Assembly (NCBI GenBank): GCA_018296165.2
Contig: JACKQL020000053.1
Span: 186,001-250,000 of the forward strand
Direction of reading: 5' to 3'
DNA from: Termitomyces sp. T153
Lineage: Eukaryota > Basidiomycota > Agaricomycetes > Agaricales > Lyophyllaceae
Length of the DNA: 64,000 bases
The notes under the pieces are model-generated. The model saw nothing but the letters and a program-made list of their open reading frames with translations, searched no databases and was not told the origin of the DNA. A program made the position numbers and the translations under genes. Positions 50,636 to 61,446 of this stretch are shown one piece after another. How positions within the stretch are numbered: position 1 is the stretch's first letter; the number at the start of each line of letters is the position of its first letter.

Positions 50636-51782
50636 TGTCAGGTTCCGCTGACCTCGGGGGCTCAGCTGCACTGGGCGAGTCCTTACTAGGCGGGCGTGAT
50701 CCCCTTGCACTGGTAGCCGAACACTTGAAGACGTTCCGGGCCCTGGTGGCTCGTGCGGGTAGTTGGGGGAATGTGATCCAGACAGATCCGGGAAGGTCCG
50801 GAGAAATCAGATTGTGAGGAGATGAGATGGTCTTGGCGGGGTTCAGGCAGAAGGCCGTACGGGAGATTTGCGGAAGCAAGGGAGTAGGTGGCTGTGTGAT
50901 CAATGGGAACGGAGCTGGAGTTTGATGGGAGATCATTTGGAACTGATGGAGTCCGGGACCGAGTGAAGAGTGAGGTTCGGACCTGATAAAGGAGTGTCGG
51001 GGTCCGTAATCATAATTGCGGAGTTCGTGAGGTCGTTAGGGTCGATGAAGACTTGGGCACAGTGGTCGGACGGAGTCACCGAGACAGCGTCAGACAAAAT
51101 GGGACGGGGTTGATATAGGACAAGAGTAGATTTGAAATAGAGATACGAAATGATAATGAGAATGATAACAAAATGGAGATGAGACAAGACCGGGAGACTG
51201 AGATAAGACTGGGAGACTGAGATAAGACCGGGAGACTGAGATAAGGAAACGAGACACGAGACATGAGAAGGAAACAATCAGACCATAGGTAACGTTAAGC
51301 AATATCAAGACTAGGGTACGAAGAGCTATTCGATGACTTATATACTGACTACCGGAGGACTTCGGGGTACATCGGCTGTGGCGGTGGGGCTTGGCGGAGC
51401 TCGACGGAGGGGGCGGGTGTCGGTTGTGATTGAGGATTGTGCCGCGCTGATATGTTGATGGGATCATTGGAGAACGCAGGTTGCCCCGAGGTTGTCGTGA
51501 TACTCCGGAATAGGTTGGGGTGTTTAGTTGATGATGGGGTGGCGAAGATTGGGAACAGTGGGGGTGGTTCTCGGGGTTTGGGAGGCCCAGGGTAAGTGTC
51601 AGTGGCTGCGGGGCAGGCACCGAAGTTGGCCAGGGGGCCATCGGAGTTAGCCGGGGAGGCGTCGGAGTTAGCCGAAGTAGGCGTGGGGCATGGGCGGAAG
51701 TTTGGCGGAGCGTTGGGGGTCCCTTTGGGGGTTTGGGGGGTTGATGGACGATGCGCGGGGTTTTGGGGAACGGGTCATGACA
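50636..51782 (-). repeat. 3' LTR of element K
   Basis: Reads TGTCAGGTTCCGC at the left, GGGTCATGACA at the right. TATA (minus) near 51340 and start block near 51300-51312. Confidence 0.92.
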
Positions 51783-51795
51783 TCACCCCCCTTTC
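51783..51795 (-). other. Polypurine tract of element K
   Basis: On the minus strand GAAAGGGGGGTGA abuts the 3' LTR. Matches the tract of L in place and type. Confidence 0.75.
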
Positions 51796-51950
51796 AGCGT
51801 CGAGACCCTTCGAGACGCGGGGGCAGGGCGGGGGTCGGCGGGGCGTGGGAGTTGAAGCTGAGCAATATTGATCAATCCGCAGCGAGTGATAGCGGCATGG
51901 GAGACAAAGTCAAAGTGCGGCCGCCGTTTTGTCAGGGTCCCCCTCAATCA

Positions 51951-51994
51951 ATTAAAAGCTTTGGGCGTGCCCCGGGGTTTCCCAAATTTCGTCA
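51951..51994 (+). promoter_or_regulatory. Promoter of antisense gene copy B
   Basis: ATTAAAAGC at 51951-51959, 43 bp before the ATG at 51994. Shared upstream block GTCAAAGTGCGGCC also occurs (as GTCAAAGTGTGGCC) before copy C in element J. Confidence 0.6.
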
Positions 51995-53130
51995 TGTCTT
52001 CCCCCAGTGTTCCAGTAGTCTCTCCCGCCGATTTGGACAAGGTGGTGGTGTACGACAGTGGGGGTGAGGAGTTCAAGCGTCGGCGCCGGGGTAGCGTCAG
52101 GGACCGGAGTCGTGAGTGTTGTCGACCTTTCTTTTTGGGGTGATTGACGGGGCTCCCTTAGAGTCGTCCGTGGTCGTGGTAGTGGATTTTTCGGGGGTTC
52201 CGAAACAGACCAAGTTTTGTCCCGCGTTGCCAAAGGGGAAGGGGGCGTCCTTGGCGATGGTTTGGGGGAAGCGTCGAGCTTCCCCGCCCTCGGGGGCGGG
52301 ACCCAGCAAGAGGCCGCGTGGGCGTGAGTTGTCGGCGGGGCCTCCGGAGTCCTCCCTCTTTTCTCCTGTCCCGGGCATCCCCTTGGAACGGTCGTCGAGT
52401 CCCCCCGCGCCAATTCCTTCGATCACGGAGGTCTTCCTTCGCAAGCAGGTGGAGGCCTTGACGACATCGTTGGCAGTATGGGAGGGTGAGCTCCAACGGG
52501 CGAGGGAGGATCGTGACGCAGCGCGGACGGAGAAGGAAGTGATGGAGCGGGAGAGGAATACTTCAGTGCGCGTGGTGACGGAGCGAGCGCTAGAGGTGCG
52601 GGGTTTGCGGGAGCGTCTGGCGCAGGTGGAGGGGCAGCCCACGGGGGAAGCGGAGGGGCGGGGACGAGTTCCGGAGGGGGATGCGTTGTGGGTGGAGCTG
52701 GAGGTGGCGAGGCGGAGGGAGGATTGGTCGGCCAACAAGGCCGCTTCAGGGCACGTGGGAATCCTTCATGAGTTGTCTCCTGTTCCTCCGTTTGTTACTG
52801 ACGGTTCATTTTCTGGGTTTAGGCTGGGTGCGGGAGCATCGGGTCCTCTTGGACGGTGCCTCCGCGGCGTTCGCGTCAATTCAGGACGGGTTGACGCAGG
52901 GGTCTGCAGTCCAGCCTCCGGAGTTGCAGCAGGGGATGGCGCAATTGGAGAGGTTGCTGGCGGGGCATTGGCATTGGCGGCGCAATGCGGTGGCCCCGGG
53001 GTCGTGGTGGGAGGTGGCAGCCGACGCGGGGGAGGCATTGCCGGGGTTGGCGGAGATCTTAGCGGTGGTGCGGGCCCAGATGGAGGTCAACCTGGGCATT
53101 GGGTTGCCGGGGGGTCTGGGGAGGGAGTGA
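51994..53130 (+). pseudogene. Antisense gene copy B (in element K), cysteine cluster deleted
   Basis: Starts MSSPSVPVVSPADLDKVVVY and DSGGEEFKRRRRG, homologous to the start of copy C. The part with the C6 cluster is missing; the reading resumes with WGKRRASPPSGAGPSKRPRG, FLRKQVEALTTSLAVWEGEL and a long coiled coil (QRAREDRDAARTEKEVMERE, TERALEVRGLRERLAQVEGQ) to REDWSANKAASG. A probable intron then leads to WVREHRVLLDGASAAFASIQ, with the stop at 53130. Frame changes near 52140 and at the second intron. Opposite to the element's genomic strand. Confidence 0.68.
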
Positions 53131-55614
53131 GATGGGTGTGGGCCTCGTTTCTTGTCGCTCTCGGACTTGCTGCTTCCCCCGCCTATTGTATATATCATTT
53201 TTTGTACGCGAACATGTCCTTTCTTGGTCCCTGGGCATGTGAAGTGAGATTTTAGTTTTGTATGAGGGTGAAGTAAGCGAAACACGCAGGGGTGTGAGAG
53301 GGAGTTGAATCCCTAGTGAGTCCAGAGGCGGGGGTTACGCCCGCTAGTGCCGTCTGCGCTGGCTAGTCCCGGGGTTTGTCGGGACGGGGCGGGGCATCGC
53401 AGGAGGGCTCCCGAGGTCTGGCGGGGGTGGCGGGAGTTCTCCGGTGGGGGTTCCCGGCATTTCGGGCGGTGTCATTGAGTTTGATTCTCAGAAATTCCGA
53501 CTGGGGGTGTAAGGGTTTTCTTTTGTCGGTGGCGGGGACGTGTGCCGTATTGGTATTGGAGGGTGGGCCTTCGAATCTTTTGTGGTGCCCAACGGGTTCG
53601 GGGTTTTAGTTGTCTTCGCAGTGTGGTTGGCGGGGGGTAATGGGGGTTTTCCCATGGTCTGGCCCTTATGCTGGCACTGGTGGCGAGGGCGGCGGGGCCT
53701 TTTTCATTGGCGGGGTTGGGTGAGGTGAGGTTCGTCCTCGCAGTATAGTTGGTCTGGGTCGGGGTCGTGTTCTGGAGTGCTGCGTCTGTGGGCGGGCATG
53801 CTTCGGGTGGCGCTTTGGTGTGCTCCGGAGTGTCAATGACCAAGGGGGTAGGATGCGGGGTGATCAGTCCCAACCAGTTCCTTCGGGTCTGGGGCCGAAA
53901 TTTGGGGTTCTGGATCATCTACGCAATATTGCTCTCCTGACCAAAGGTAAGCCCGAGGCAGACAAAGGGGGTCTTACGTATTTCTGATACTTCCTTGAGT
54001 TCAGAGGTTCGGGGGTCGGTGGTTCCTTCATCGGGAAGAAGTGGGGGGTCCCGGAGTTGACTCAAGGGTCACTTGGTGGGGGTTTGTTGGTTGTTTGTGG
54101 TTGTTGGGGCGGTGGGGAGGTCGGCCACGGGGAGGCACTGGAGTGAGGCTCCCCAGGAGATGCGGCAGGGTCGAGGCTACTCTTCATTTGTGTTCCGGAG
54201 CGGCCCGGAGATTGTTGCAAGTGTGGGGGTGGCAGTGGGGAGAGGCACTGCCCGCTTTTCTGGAGGCTCCGGTGATGTGGTCCCTGTTCGGGCGGACATA
54301 TTCCAGTGTAGGTGCGGGATTCGGAGTGGGTGGTGATTTCTGTCGCGGAGTTGGGGCTACCAGGGCATCATTGTCGAGCTGGCACCGTGAGTTCTCTTGG
54401 TCAAATGTCGTGGTCGGAGCGGAGGCCCTGGAGTCGTGTCGCCAGGGTCCGGAGCTGTGTTGAAGGGTTTGGAGGGGTCTGGGTGGGACAGTTTTAGGCT
54501 GGCGCGGGGTTGTTTGGGTCGTCGAGCCGGGTGGGGGAGGTCCTTTGAGGATATCGGAGCGCGTGCCCTTTGGGTCGTCGGGTTGCTTAAACGGCCCATC
54601 GTCGTTTTCTGGATGATGGTGGGGCTTCTCCCTCCCTTATATGAACATGTCAGCGAATTTAGAGTACTTAGGGAACTACTTCGTATAGGGTCCTTTTTCC
54701 TATAGCTAGTTCGGGGTGGCTCCTATGCTGGGGATTCCTTCGTGGGAGGTGGCGTAGTCTGGTGGTGGAGTTTAAGCTCGGGGGTGGCATGCGGGGGGGT
54801 TTTGGCGTCCAGGGTCCTCATTGTCGGGGGCCCCGGATTGTGTGGGGGAGGGTGGTGAAATAGCGGCGTGGTCTGGAGTTGTCCCTTGTTGGGAGTGGGG
54901 TGCCGTGGTTCTCCTTATTAACGTCTAGAGGCTCGGGGATGTTTTGGTCTTGTTCCGGGGTTGTCAGGGTCGGGTCGGGGGAGTCGGGGCCCCTTCATTT
55001 GTTGGGCGGAGGTGACGGCCCATCGATCGAGGTCCGGAAGCAGGTCATGGGGTTGGAGCATAGCCTAGGTCTGAGGTTCTTGTCCTGTGGTTGGGGTTGT
55101 TGGGTTGAGCTTGATTTCAGTGGTTTCGAGGCTAGTTGTCGGAGGGTTTAGTTCCTTGGAGGGGGTCGATAATAGGGTTCGGTGATGTTGTTGGTGATTA
55201 GTCGCGTTCATCGGTCTGCGGGGTTGCTGGTGGGCCGGTGAATCCACAGGCGGGCTTCGGGGAAGCGCGTTCTCAGTGGTCTCTTCGTAGCTGGCGATCC
55301 TCGCGCAGTGGGTGACTGTTCCGCGGCAGGTTGGCGTTATTGTTGGTTGGAGGGCTGGCGCGGTGCCGGAGACCTTGTTACTCGTTTGATCGGATGGTCG
55401 CCAGGCTTTAGGATGTTATTCTTTGGGTGATGTCGGGGCCAACTTTGTGCAAGAGAGCGGAGTTGGCGGAGAGTGTAAGAGTGGGGTGGAAGATGATTTG
55501 ACGGTTTGCACGAGGGGTTGGGAGTTGGGTGTGAGTTGGGGAGGGTGTCCGTGGGGGGAGCCGTTGTATGAAAGTAACCAGAGCGGAGGGGACGTTTGGT
55601 GTCGGATCCGCGAC
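53131..55614 (-). other. Body of element K, no recognisable domain
   Basis: C-rich on the minus strand. The longest minus frame is 53472-53918. Homologous to J at 41792-44145 and 61447-62300 (for example GAAGCATGCCCGCCCACAGA here against GAACATGCCTGCCCACAGAC in J). Frames are not kept between the copies, so the DNA may act as structure or packaging sequence. Confidence 0.6.
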
Positions 55615-55728
55615 TCAATGTGCCTCGGCAAATTGGGCAGGGCCGTATGAATCATAAGGGTTCCCCGGCACGGGTAGACCATAGACATTGGAGTTATTTG
55701 ATTGTGTGTGCAGAGATAATGCGGGCAT
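55615..55728 (-). CDS. Short gag-leader-like ORF of element K
   Basis: 37 codons: MPALSLHTQSNNSNVYGLPV, PGNPYDSYGPAQFAEAH, stop TGA. Same length class, stop and end residues as the ORF in J. It begins 33 bp after the LTR and is the first ATG of the expected transcript body. Confidence 0.5.
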   Translation of the reverse strand: MPALSLHTQSNNSNVYGLPVPGNPYDSYGPAQFAEAH

Positions 55729-55747
55729 CACGGACGGGGTAAGGTAG

Positions 55748-55760
55748 AGTCTTGATATTA
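55748..55760 (-). other. Self-priming primer-binding site of element K
   Basis: Minus strand TAATATCAAGACT next to the 5' LTR. Complementary in 12 of 13 positions to the K start block AGTCTTGATATTG (56425-56437); the mismatch is at the outer end. Confidence 0.8.
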
Positions 55761-56906
55761 TGTCAGGTTCTGCTGACACTGGGGGCTCAGCTGCACTGGG
55801 CGAGTCCTTACTAGGCAGGCGTGATTTCCCTGCATTGGTAACCAAACACTCGAAGACGTTCCGGGCCCTGGTGGCTCGTGCGGGTAGTTGGGGGAATGTG
55901 ATCCAGACAGATCCGGGAAGGTCCGGAGAAGTCGGATTGTGAGGAGATGAGACGGTCTTGGCGGGGTTCAGGCAGAAGGCCATACGGGAGATTTGTGGAA
56001 GCAAGGGAGTAGGTGGCTGTGTGATCAATGGGAACGGAGCTGGGGTTTGATGGGAGATCATTTGGAACTGATGGAGTCCGGGACCGAGCGAAGAGTGAGG
56101 TTCGGACCTGATAAAGGAGTGTCGGGGTCCGTAATCATAATCGCGGAGTTCGTGAGGTCGTTAGGGTCGATGAAGACTTGGGCACAGTGGTCGGACGGAG
56201 TCACCAAGACAGCGTCAGACGAAATGGGACGGGGTTGATATAGGACAAGAGTAGATTCGAAATAGAGATACGAAACAATAATGAGAATGATAACAAAATG
56301 GAGATGAGACAAGACCGGGAGACTGAGATAAGACCAGGAGACTGAGATAAGACTGGGAGACTGAGATAAGGAAACGAGACACGAGACATGAGAAGGAAAC
56401 AATCAGACCATAGGTAACGTTAAGCAATATCAAGACTAGGGTACGAAGAGCTATTCGATGACTTATATACTGACTACCGGAGGACTTCGGGTACGTCGGC
56501 TGTGGCAGCGGGGCTTGGCGGAGCTTGACGGAGGGGGCGGGTGTCGGTTGTGATCGAGGATCATGCCGCACTGATACGTTGATGGGATCATTGGAGAACA
56601 CAGGTTGCCCTGAGGTTGTCGTGATACTCCGGAATAGGTTGGGGTGTTTAGTTGATGATGGGGTGGCAAAGATTGGGAACAGTGGGGGTGGTTCTCGGGG
56701 TTTGGGAGGCCCAGGGTAAGTGTCAGTGGCTGCGGGGCAGGCACCGAAGTTGGCCAGGGGGCCGTCGGAGTTAGCCGGGGAGGCGTCGGAGTTAGCCGAA
56801 GTAGGCGCGGGGCATGGGCGGAAGTTCGGCGGAGCGTTGGGGGTCCCTCTGGGGGTTCAGGGGGTTGATGGACGATGCGCGGGGTTTTGGGGAACGGGTC
56901 GTGACA
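55761..56906 (-). repeat. 5' LTR of element K
   Basis: Reads TGTCAGGTTCTGC at the left, GGGTCGTGACA at the right. TATA (minus) TATATAA at 56463-56469 and start block at 56425-56437, 32 bp apart. Confidence 0.92.
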
Positions 56907-57824
56907 GTCAAGATCAGAGATAGACTGGAGGCGGAGGTGGATGGTGGCCACTAAACTTGCTTTGGGGCCAGGGAATTGCATGGTGAGGTTCTTCCAGTTG
57001 ATGTCGGGATTGATGTCTTGCAGCCATCGGAGTCCAAGCATGATTTGGGTCGACGGGGGTAGTTGAGTAACGAGGAGTCGGGCCTGGAATTGCAGGTCAT
57101 TATCAAGGGTGAGGGTGTTGTCGTGGTACTGCATGATTCTTGTTGTGGTGGGGCTCCCGTCGAAGAGTTGGAGCTTGAAGGGTTTGTTGAGGTCATTGTG
57201 TCGGAGATTGAGTTGGTTGCTGATGAAGATACCAGAGGCGCCGCTGTCTATGAGGGTAGGGAGTACCCTGAGTGAGCCGCCAAGTCGGACATAGATGACA
57301 AACGACTGTGCAGACCTAGAGTGAAGTTGCGGAGGGGTCCAGGGTTGGTTGATTGTGGTCTTGGAGTTCTCGGAGGGGGGTGAGACATCAAAGGGTACCA
57401 GCCCAGAGTTGGTGGGGTTGTCCCAGTCGAGGCGGAGGGTGAGACTGGGCCAATGGACGCGGGGATTGGTGGAGCGGAGCCATGAGAACTCTAAGATGAC
57501 AGGGGCGGAGGGGTGTAATTTTGTGATGAGTAGTTGGAGTTCTTGCTGTTGTCCATCGGCAAAGGTCATGGTCGTTTCTAGGCAATGAGTGATGTCTCCC
57601 ACTGGGGTAGAGTCTCCGTCAAAAAGTTTGAGGGGGATCGGGGCGGGGAGGCGATGGAGAGGTTGTGGGGTGAGCGCCGCCAGGGATTCGTCAACAAAGT
57701 TATCGGTGGCACCACTGTTGACTAGTGTGGGGACGGGTTTGTTGGTGAAGGGGAGAGTGGTGCGGAGGAGGAGGTTTGTGGATGAGTGGGAGGGGAGGTG
57801 TGCTTTATCCGGTGCAAGTACCAT
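56907..57824 (-). pseudogene. Tandem retropepsin-like domains of element L
   Basis: Two aspartic-protease-like units in one frame. Unit 1: PVPTLVNSGATDNFVDESLA, in which the catalytic DSGA is changed to NSGA. Unit 2: LPTLIDSGASGIFISNQ with DSGAS intact, then ARLLVTQLPPSTQIMLGLRW. Each is followed by a conserved LFDG(D/S) block. The frame runs into the LTR of K right after SISDLD. A duplicated protease-like domain, one perhaps without activity even in the live element, is possible, but the D to N change also fits CpG decay (GTCGAC to GTCAAC). Confidence 0.82.
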
Positions 57825-57924
57825 TGTGTGGAGGTGTGTGGCTGGGAAGACGTCGGGGTCTGGTCTGTGGTCTAGTGTGTCTTCCAGACCTAAACCGCCA
57901 ACTCGTTTTCCGTGAACTGGTAGT

Positions 57925-60399
57925 TACAGTCCTCTCCATTGATCATCCACACGGCGCGTCCCATCACCTGTCATTTAGGACAACTGCGAATAAAGTGTCC
58001 CTGCTTACCACATAGGATGCATGCGCCCTCCTTCCGTCGTTTCTCCTGCATTTCCTCTGGCACGTCAATCCACAGGCTGTCCTGGATTCTGTTTGTGCAT
58101 AGGGCTTCTTGATTGTCGGCGGGGTCCGGGATGTCGTCGTGGTTGTTGGGGTTGGTATCCTGGGGTACTGGGGTGTCATGGAGGTCGGCAGTGTTGAGCT
58201 GGGCGGGTGGGCGCTGCCCTGGGGGTTGGTTGGTGTTGGGGACTCCTCGGCCCAGAGGGAAGCGGAGTGTGGGGTTGGCACGGTCAGCGGGGATTGAGGA
58301 TCGAATGCCATTGGTTGCTCCGGCCTGCCAGTTGGTGTTACTGGAGGTGTTCCAAGAGGTCTGGGGCGCCGTGTTTTCGCTGTGGTCTTCCCAGTAACAT
58401 TGGCCGATCTGGGTAACAAGTGCCTTGTACCCATCGTAGGTGGTTTGCTTGGGCACGAGGCAAAGGATGTCCTTGATCTGTTGGGGTAGGGCACGATGGA
58501 GGGCAAACCGGAGGGCGTTGTAATTCCAGCTGGTCTCGTAGGCCTCTCATTCAAATCATACGATAAAGGTTGTGAAGCGTTCGTTGTCACGCATTCAGAG
58601 GTTGAAGAGATTTTCCTCTGCCTCCGCTACAGTGTCAAAGACACCAAACTTACTTGAGAACTCTTGGGTGAAAGCGAGCCAATTGGCGAGTACGGGATTG
58701 TTTGGGTCGAACCGGAGTAGCGCGGTGTAGTGGTCGAAGGCGATGCCCTGTAAGTATGATGCAGCAAAGGCTACCCATGAGCTCTCAAGCTGAAAGGTGA
58801 TGGGCTTAGCTTGGAACATAGTTAAATACTGAGTCAGGAAGATTCGCCACTTCTGAGGGTCACGGCCAGTGAAGGGTTTGGGCTTCTGGATGTCAAGTTT
58901 ACCCTCCCGGGCCAGTGCGTCGCAGGTATTGTCCTGTGAATTTTGAGTTTGAGGTGGGGGTCCGGCATTGTAGTAGTAGTAGCAGTGATTTCCATTTCCG
59001 CGCTGGGGGGGAAAGTTGTCCATCGCTGGGCCCCATCCCCCAGGGGGTCCGCCATTGGGTGGTCCTCCACTGGGGTTTTGACCCACGCTACCCGGGGTGG
59101 GTCCTGGGGCCCATCGAGGGGGAGGGGGTCCTCCGGGGGTCAGGGGTCCAAAATAGTTGGTGTTGGTGGGGGGATTAGGCATCGGGGTGGGCGGGGGATG
59201 AGAGGGGTTGGTGGAAAAAGGGGGTCGGGGCACCCCGGGGCCCATGGGCTGTCACGGGGGAACTGGGGTGTTGGGACAGGGCGGAGGGGCATTGATATGA
59301 GGGGTGCGGAGATTGAAGTGGGAGGGTCAGTCTTGTTGAGGTCCGTTGCGTGGGGCGTGTTCGTCAGTGGGGTTGCCCGGCTTGTCAATATAGGAGGGGG
59401 TCTGGTTGTCATTGTTGATGCATAGGGGCGGTCATTGGGAATGGAGTTCAGGAGCGGCGGGTTGGTCCCAGGTTCGGAAGGTGCTGAGCATGGAGCTGGC
59501 CTGGGGCTGGGCGGAGAGAGCCAAGGTGTGGGCGGCGGGTTGGTTGAACAACCCCCCTGCAGGGTTGAGGTTCCTCAAGATGCTGGAGGCCACATTGAGT
59601 TCTTCCTGCTGATGGGGAATGGAAGATGGGGCTTCGTTTCGTGTTCTGACGGGTTCCTCACGTTGCATGTGGAAGAAGCAGGTGGGATCCAGAGGGTCTT
59701 CAAAGGGGCGGGGGTTCGGGCTAGTGTGGATTTCTTCGACCAAGGCGCAGAGCTTGTTCCATAAGTTATTGTCAATGCCCAGGGTGCCTTGTGTATTCTC
59801 TGGGAGGTGTCCTTGCAGGTAGCATTTGTGGAAGTCGAGGAGTTGATCCGCCCAGACCTCCAGAGTTGCGGAGGCGTCGGGGTAGCCTAGGTTGGTGAGG
59901 AGGGTGCAGGTACGCCTTGCAAATTCCGCAGGGGACAGGCAGAGGAAGTGGAGGACTTTGTTGCGTTGCTGGGCATAGGCTTTGACCCTTTGCTGCTTAG
60001 GAGAAGGAGGAGTTTGAGCGGCAAACAGTGGGCGGGGGGGGAATAGTTATCCATGGGCTCCGGAGGGACTGGGGCTGCAGCAGGGATTGGATACACATAG
60101 TAATGGGTGGGGGGAAGGTAGGCGGGGTTGGGGGGTGCTGCAGAGTATCCTCCAGAGTTGATACAGGGATTATTGCCATCGGCGTGGAATGCGGGAGGGT
60201 GGCGCCAGCCCGGAAGTATTTCCTGGCTGATGGAGGGGGCGTAGAATGCCTGGTTGGAGTCAGGGGTCCAGTGACAGGGCACGTACTGATCCGCGAAGGG
60301 ACCTGGGTAGAAGGGGGCGTAGGGATTTTCCAGTAGGGGTCAGCCATAGGTGTCGGTTGGGTAACCAATGGGGTTGTACGCGGGGTTAAACGCAGACAT
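57925..60399 (-). pseudogene. gag of element L with zinc knuckle
   Basis: The ATG at 60399 starts MSAFNPAYNPIGYPTDTYG and meets TGA at the place where gag of H has an Arg codon. Blocks further on: NPYAPFYPG, YLPPTHYYVYPIPAAAP, then FEDPLDPTCFFHMQREEP and NLNPAGGLFN. The capsid-like part (58595-58900) reads PKPFTGRDPQKWRIFLTQYL, FQLESSWVAFAASYLQGIA and LAFTQEFSSKFGVFD. The C-terminal part has QEKRRKEGACILCGKQGHFI and RSCPK, a zinc knuckle C-x2-C-x4-H-x4-C, near 57971-58030. Several frame changes. This gag type is the one often labelled PEG10-like or Tf2-like in fungal genomes. Confidence 0.85.
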
Positions 60400-60418
60400 T
60401 GAGAATGGGGTAAGGGGG

Positions 60419-60431
60419 AGTCTTGATATTA
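60419..60431 (-). other. Self-priming primer-binding site of element L
   Basis: Minus strand TAATATCAAGACT next to the 5' LTR. Exact 13-base complement of the L start block AGTCTTGATATTA (60984-60996). Confidence 0.85.
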
Positions 60432-61430
60432 TGTCAGGTTCCACTGACAACGGGGGCTCAGTACACTGGCGAGTCCTTACTAGGTGGATGCGATGTCCTG
60501 CGCTTATAACCAGGCGTCCAGAGTTGGAGCAGAGGTGGGGAAGGCTTGTGAGGGGGTTCTAGGGAAAGCGGCCTGAGCAAGTCCTGAATGGTCTGGAGGA
60601 GTCTAAGACCGAAGGTATTGGCCGTTGACCCAGGGCAGGTGTCAGGGCTAGTTCATGGGCACGCAAATAGATTGCAGGGTAAGCGGAGGCTTCTCAGGTG
60701 ATGGGGGTGGGGCCGGAGTTGGATAGGGGATTACCAGGGCTTGATGGGTCCTGGGGCCGAGCAGAGAACAAGGATCGGAGTTGTCGTAAGAATGTTTGGG
60801 TCGTGGCACATGTGCGGAGTTTGTACTGATGTAGAGAGCAAGAGGAACTTAGAAGAACAAAGGAGATATGTACAGTCGAGACGAGACAGAGACGAGATGA
60901 GACTGAGCAGAAAGATAGATTCAAAACTTAAAAATAGAAACAGAGACGAGACGAGAGACAAAACATAGGAAACTGGTAAAATGTAATATCAAGACTAAAG
61001 TTCGAGGAGTTATTCTATGACTTATATACTGACTACTGGGTGCCCCGGAGGGCAGTGGATATGGTGGCAGGAGTCGACGGAGCTGTGTGGAGTCAACAGG
61101 TGTCAGGTACAATCCAAGGGTGGGCCGTGGCAGTATTCTGATGGGATCAGTTGGGGGCGCAGGCCGCTCCAAGGATATCGTGATACTCCAGGACAAGTCG
61201 GGTAAACTAGGGTAGGGGGTTGGGAATGTATGATGTGGCCAGGAACGGTGGGGGAAGGTTTCAGGGGGAGTGTTGATGGCTATGGAGAGGGTGTTGGAGT
61301 TGCCATCGGGGTTTGCTGGAGAAGCGTTGGAGTTATCCAGTGTGGGCGCGAAAGTGTGGGTGGGGTTCAGGGGAGTTAGACAGGAAATCGGGAGGGGTTG
61401 GGAACAGTGTCTAGGGAGCGGGTCGTGACA
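60432..61430 (-). repeat. 5' LTR of element L, 999 bp
   Basis: Reads TGTCAGGTTCCACTG at the left, GGGTCGTGACA at the right. TATA (minus) TATATAA at 61022-61028, start block 60984-60996. Followed by a second copy of the last 16 bases (61431-61446). Confidence 0.9.
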
Positions 61431-61446
61431 GGAGCGGGTCGTGACA
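61431..61446. repeat. 16-bp tandem copy of the LTR tail
   Basis: GGAGCGGGTCGTGACA is repeated directly after the LTR end with the same 16 bases. It separates the LTR from the J sequence. Confidence 0.85.

Larger units (their letters stand above)
50636..56906 (-). mobile_element. Element K: complete non-autonomous LTR element, 6,271 bp
   Basis: Target duplication GTCAA at 50631-50635 and 56907-56911. LTRs of 1,147 bp (50636-51782) and 1,146 bp (55761-56906), highly alike, differing mostly by transitions. Primer site at 55748-55760, polypurine tract at 51783-51795. The body has no gag, protease, RT or integrase, only the short gag-leader-like ORF, about 2.5 kb of unrecognised C-rich DNA and antisense gene copy B. 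It must depend on enzymes made elsewhere, plausibly by L-type elements that share the priming site. Inserted in L right after the second protease-like domain. Confidence 0.93.
44146..61430 (-). mobile_element. Element L: full-length chromovirus-type Ty3/Gypsy element, interrupted by K
   Basis: Minus-strand order: 5' LTR (60432-61430), primer site, gag, tandem protease-like domains, [K insertion], RT-RNase H, integrase with chromodomain, antisense gene copy A, polypurine tract, 3' LTR (44146-45142). About 11.0 kb without K. LTRs of 997 and 999 bp. Flanks: CAGAC on the left; on the right a 16-bp repeat of the LTR tail and then TGGAC, so the target duplication is imperfect. Coding parts are broken by many transitions. 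The clade is Tf1/sushi-like by self-priming and chromodomain. Confidence 0.88.

Noticed and set aside
53376..55151. Plus-strand Gly/Val/Trp-rich frames over the K body
   Set aside because: Same composition effect; no start context, no conserved promoter block and no agreement with J.
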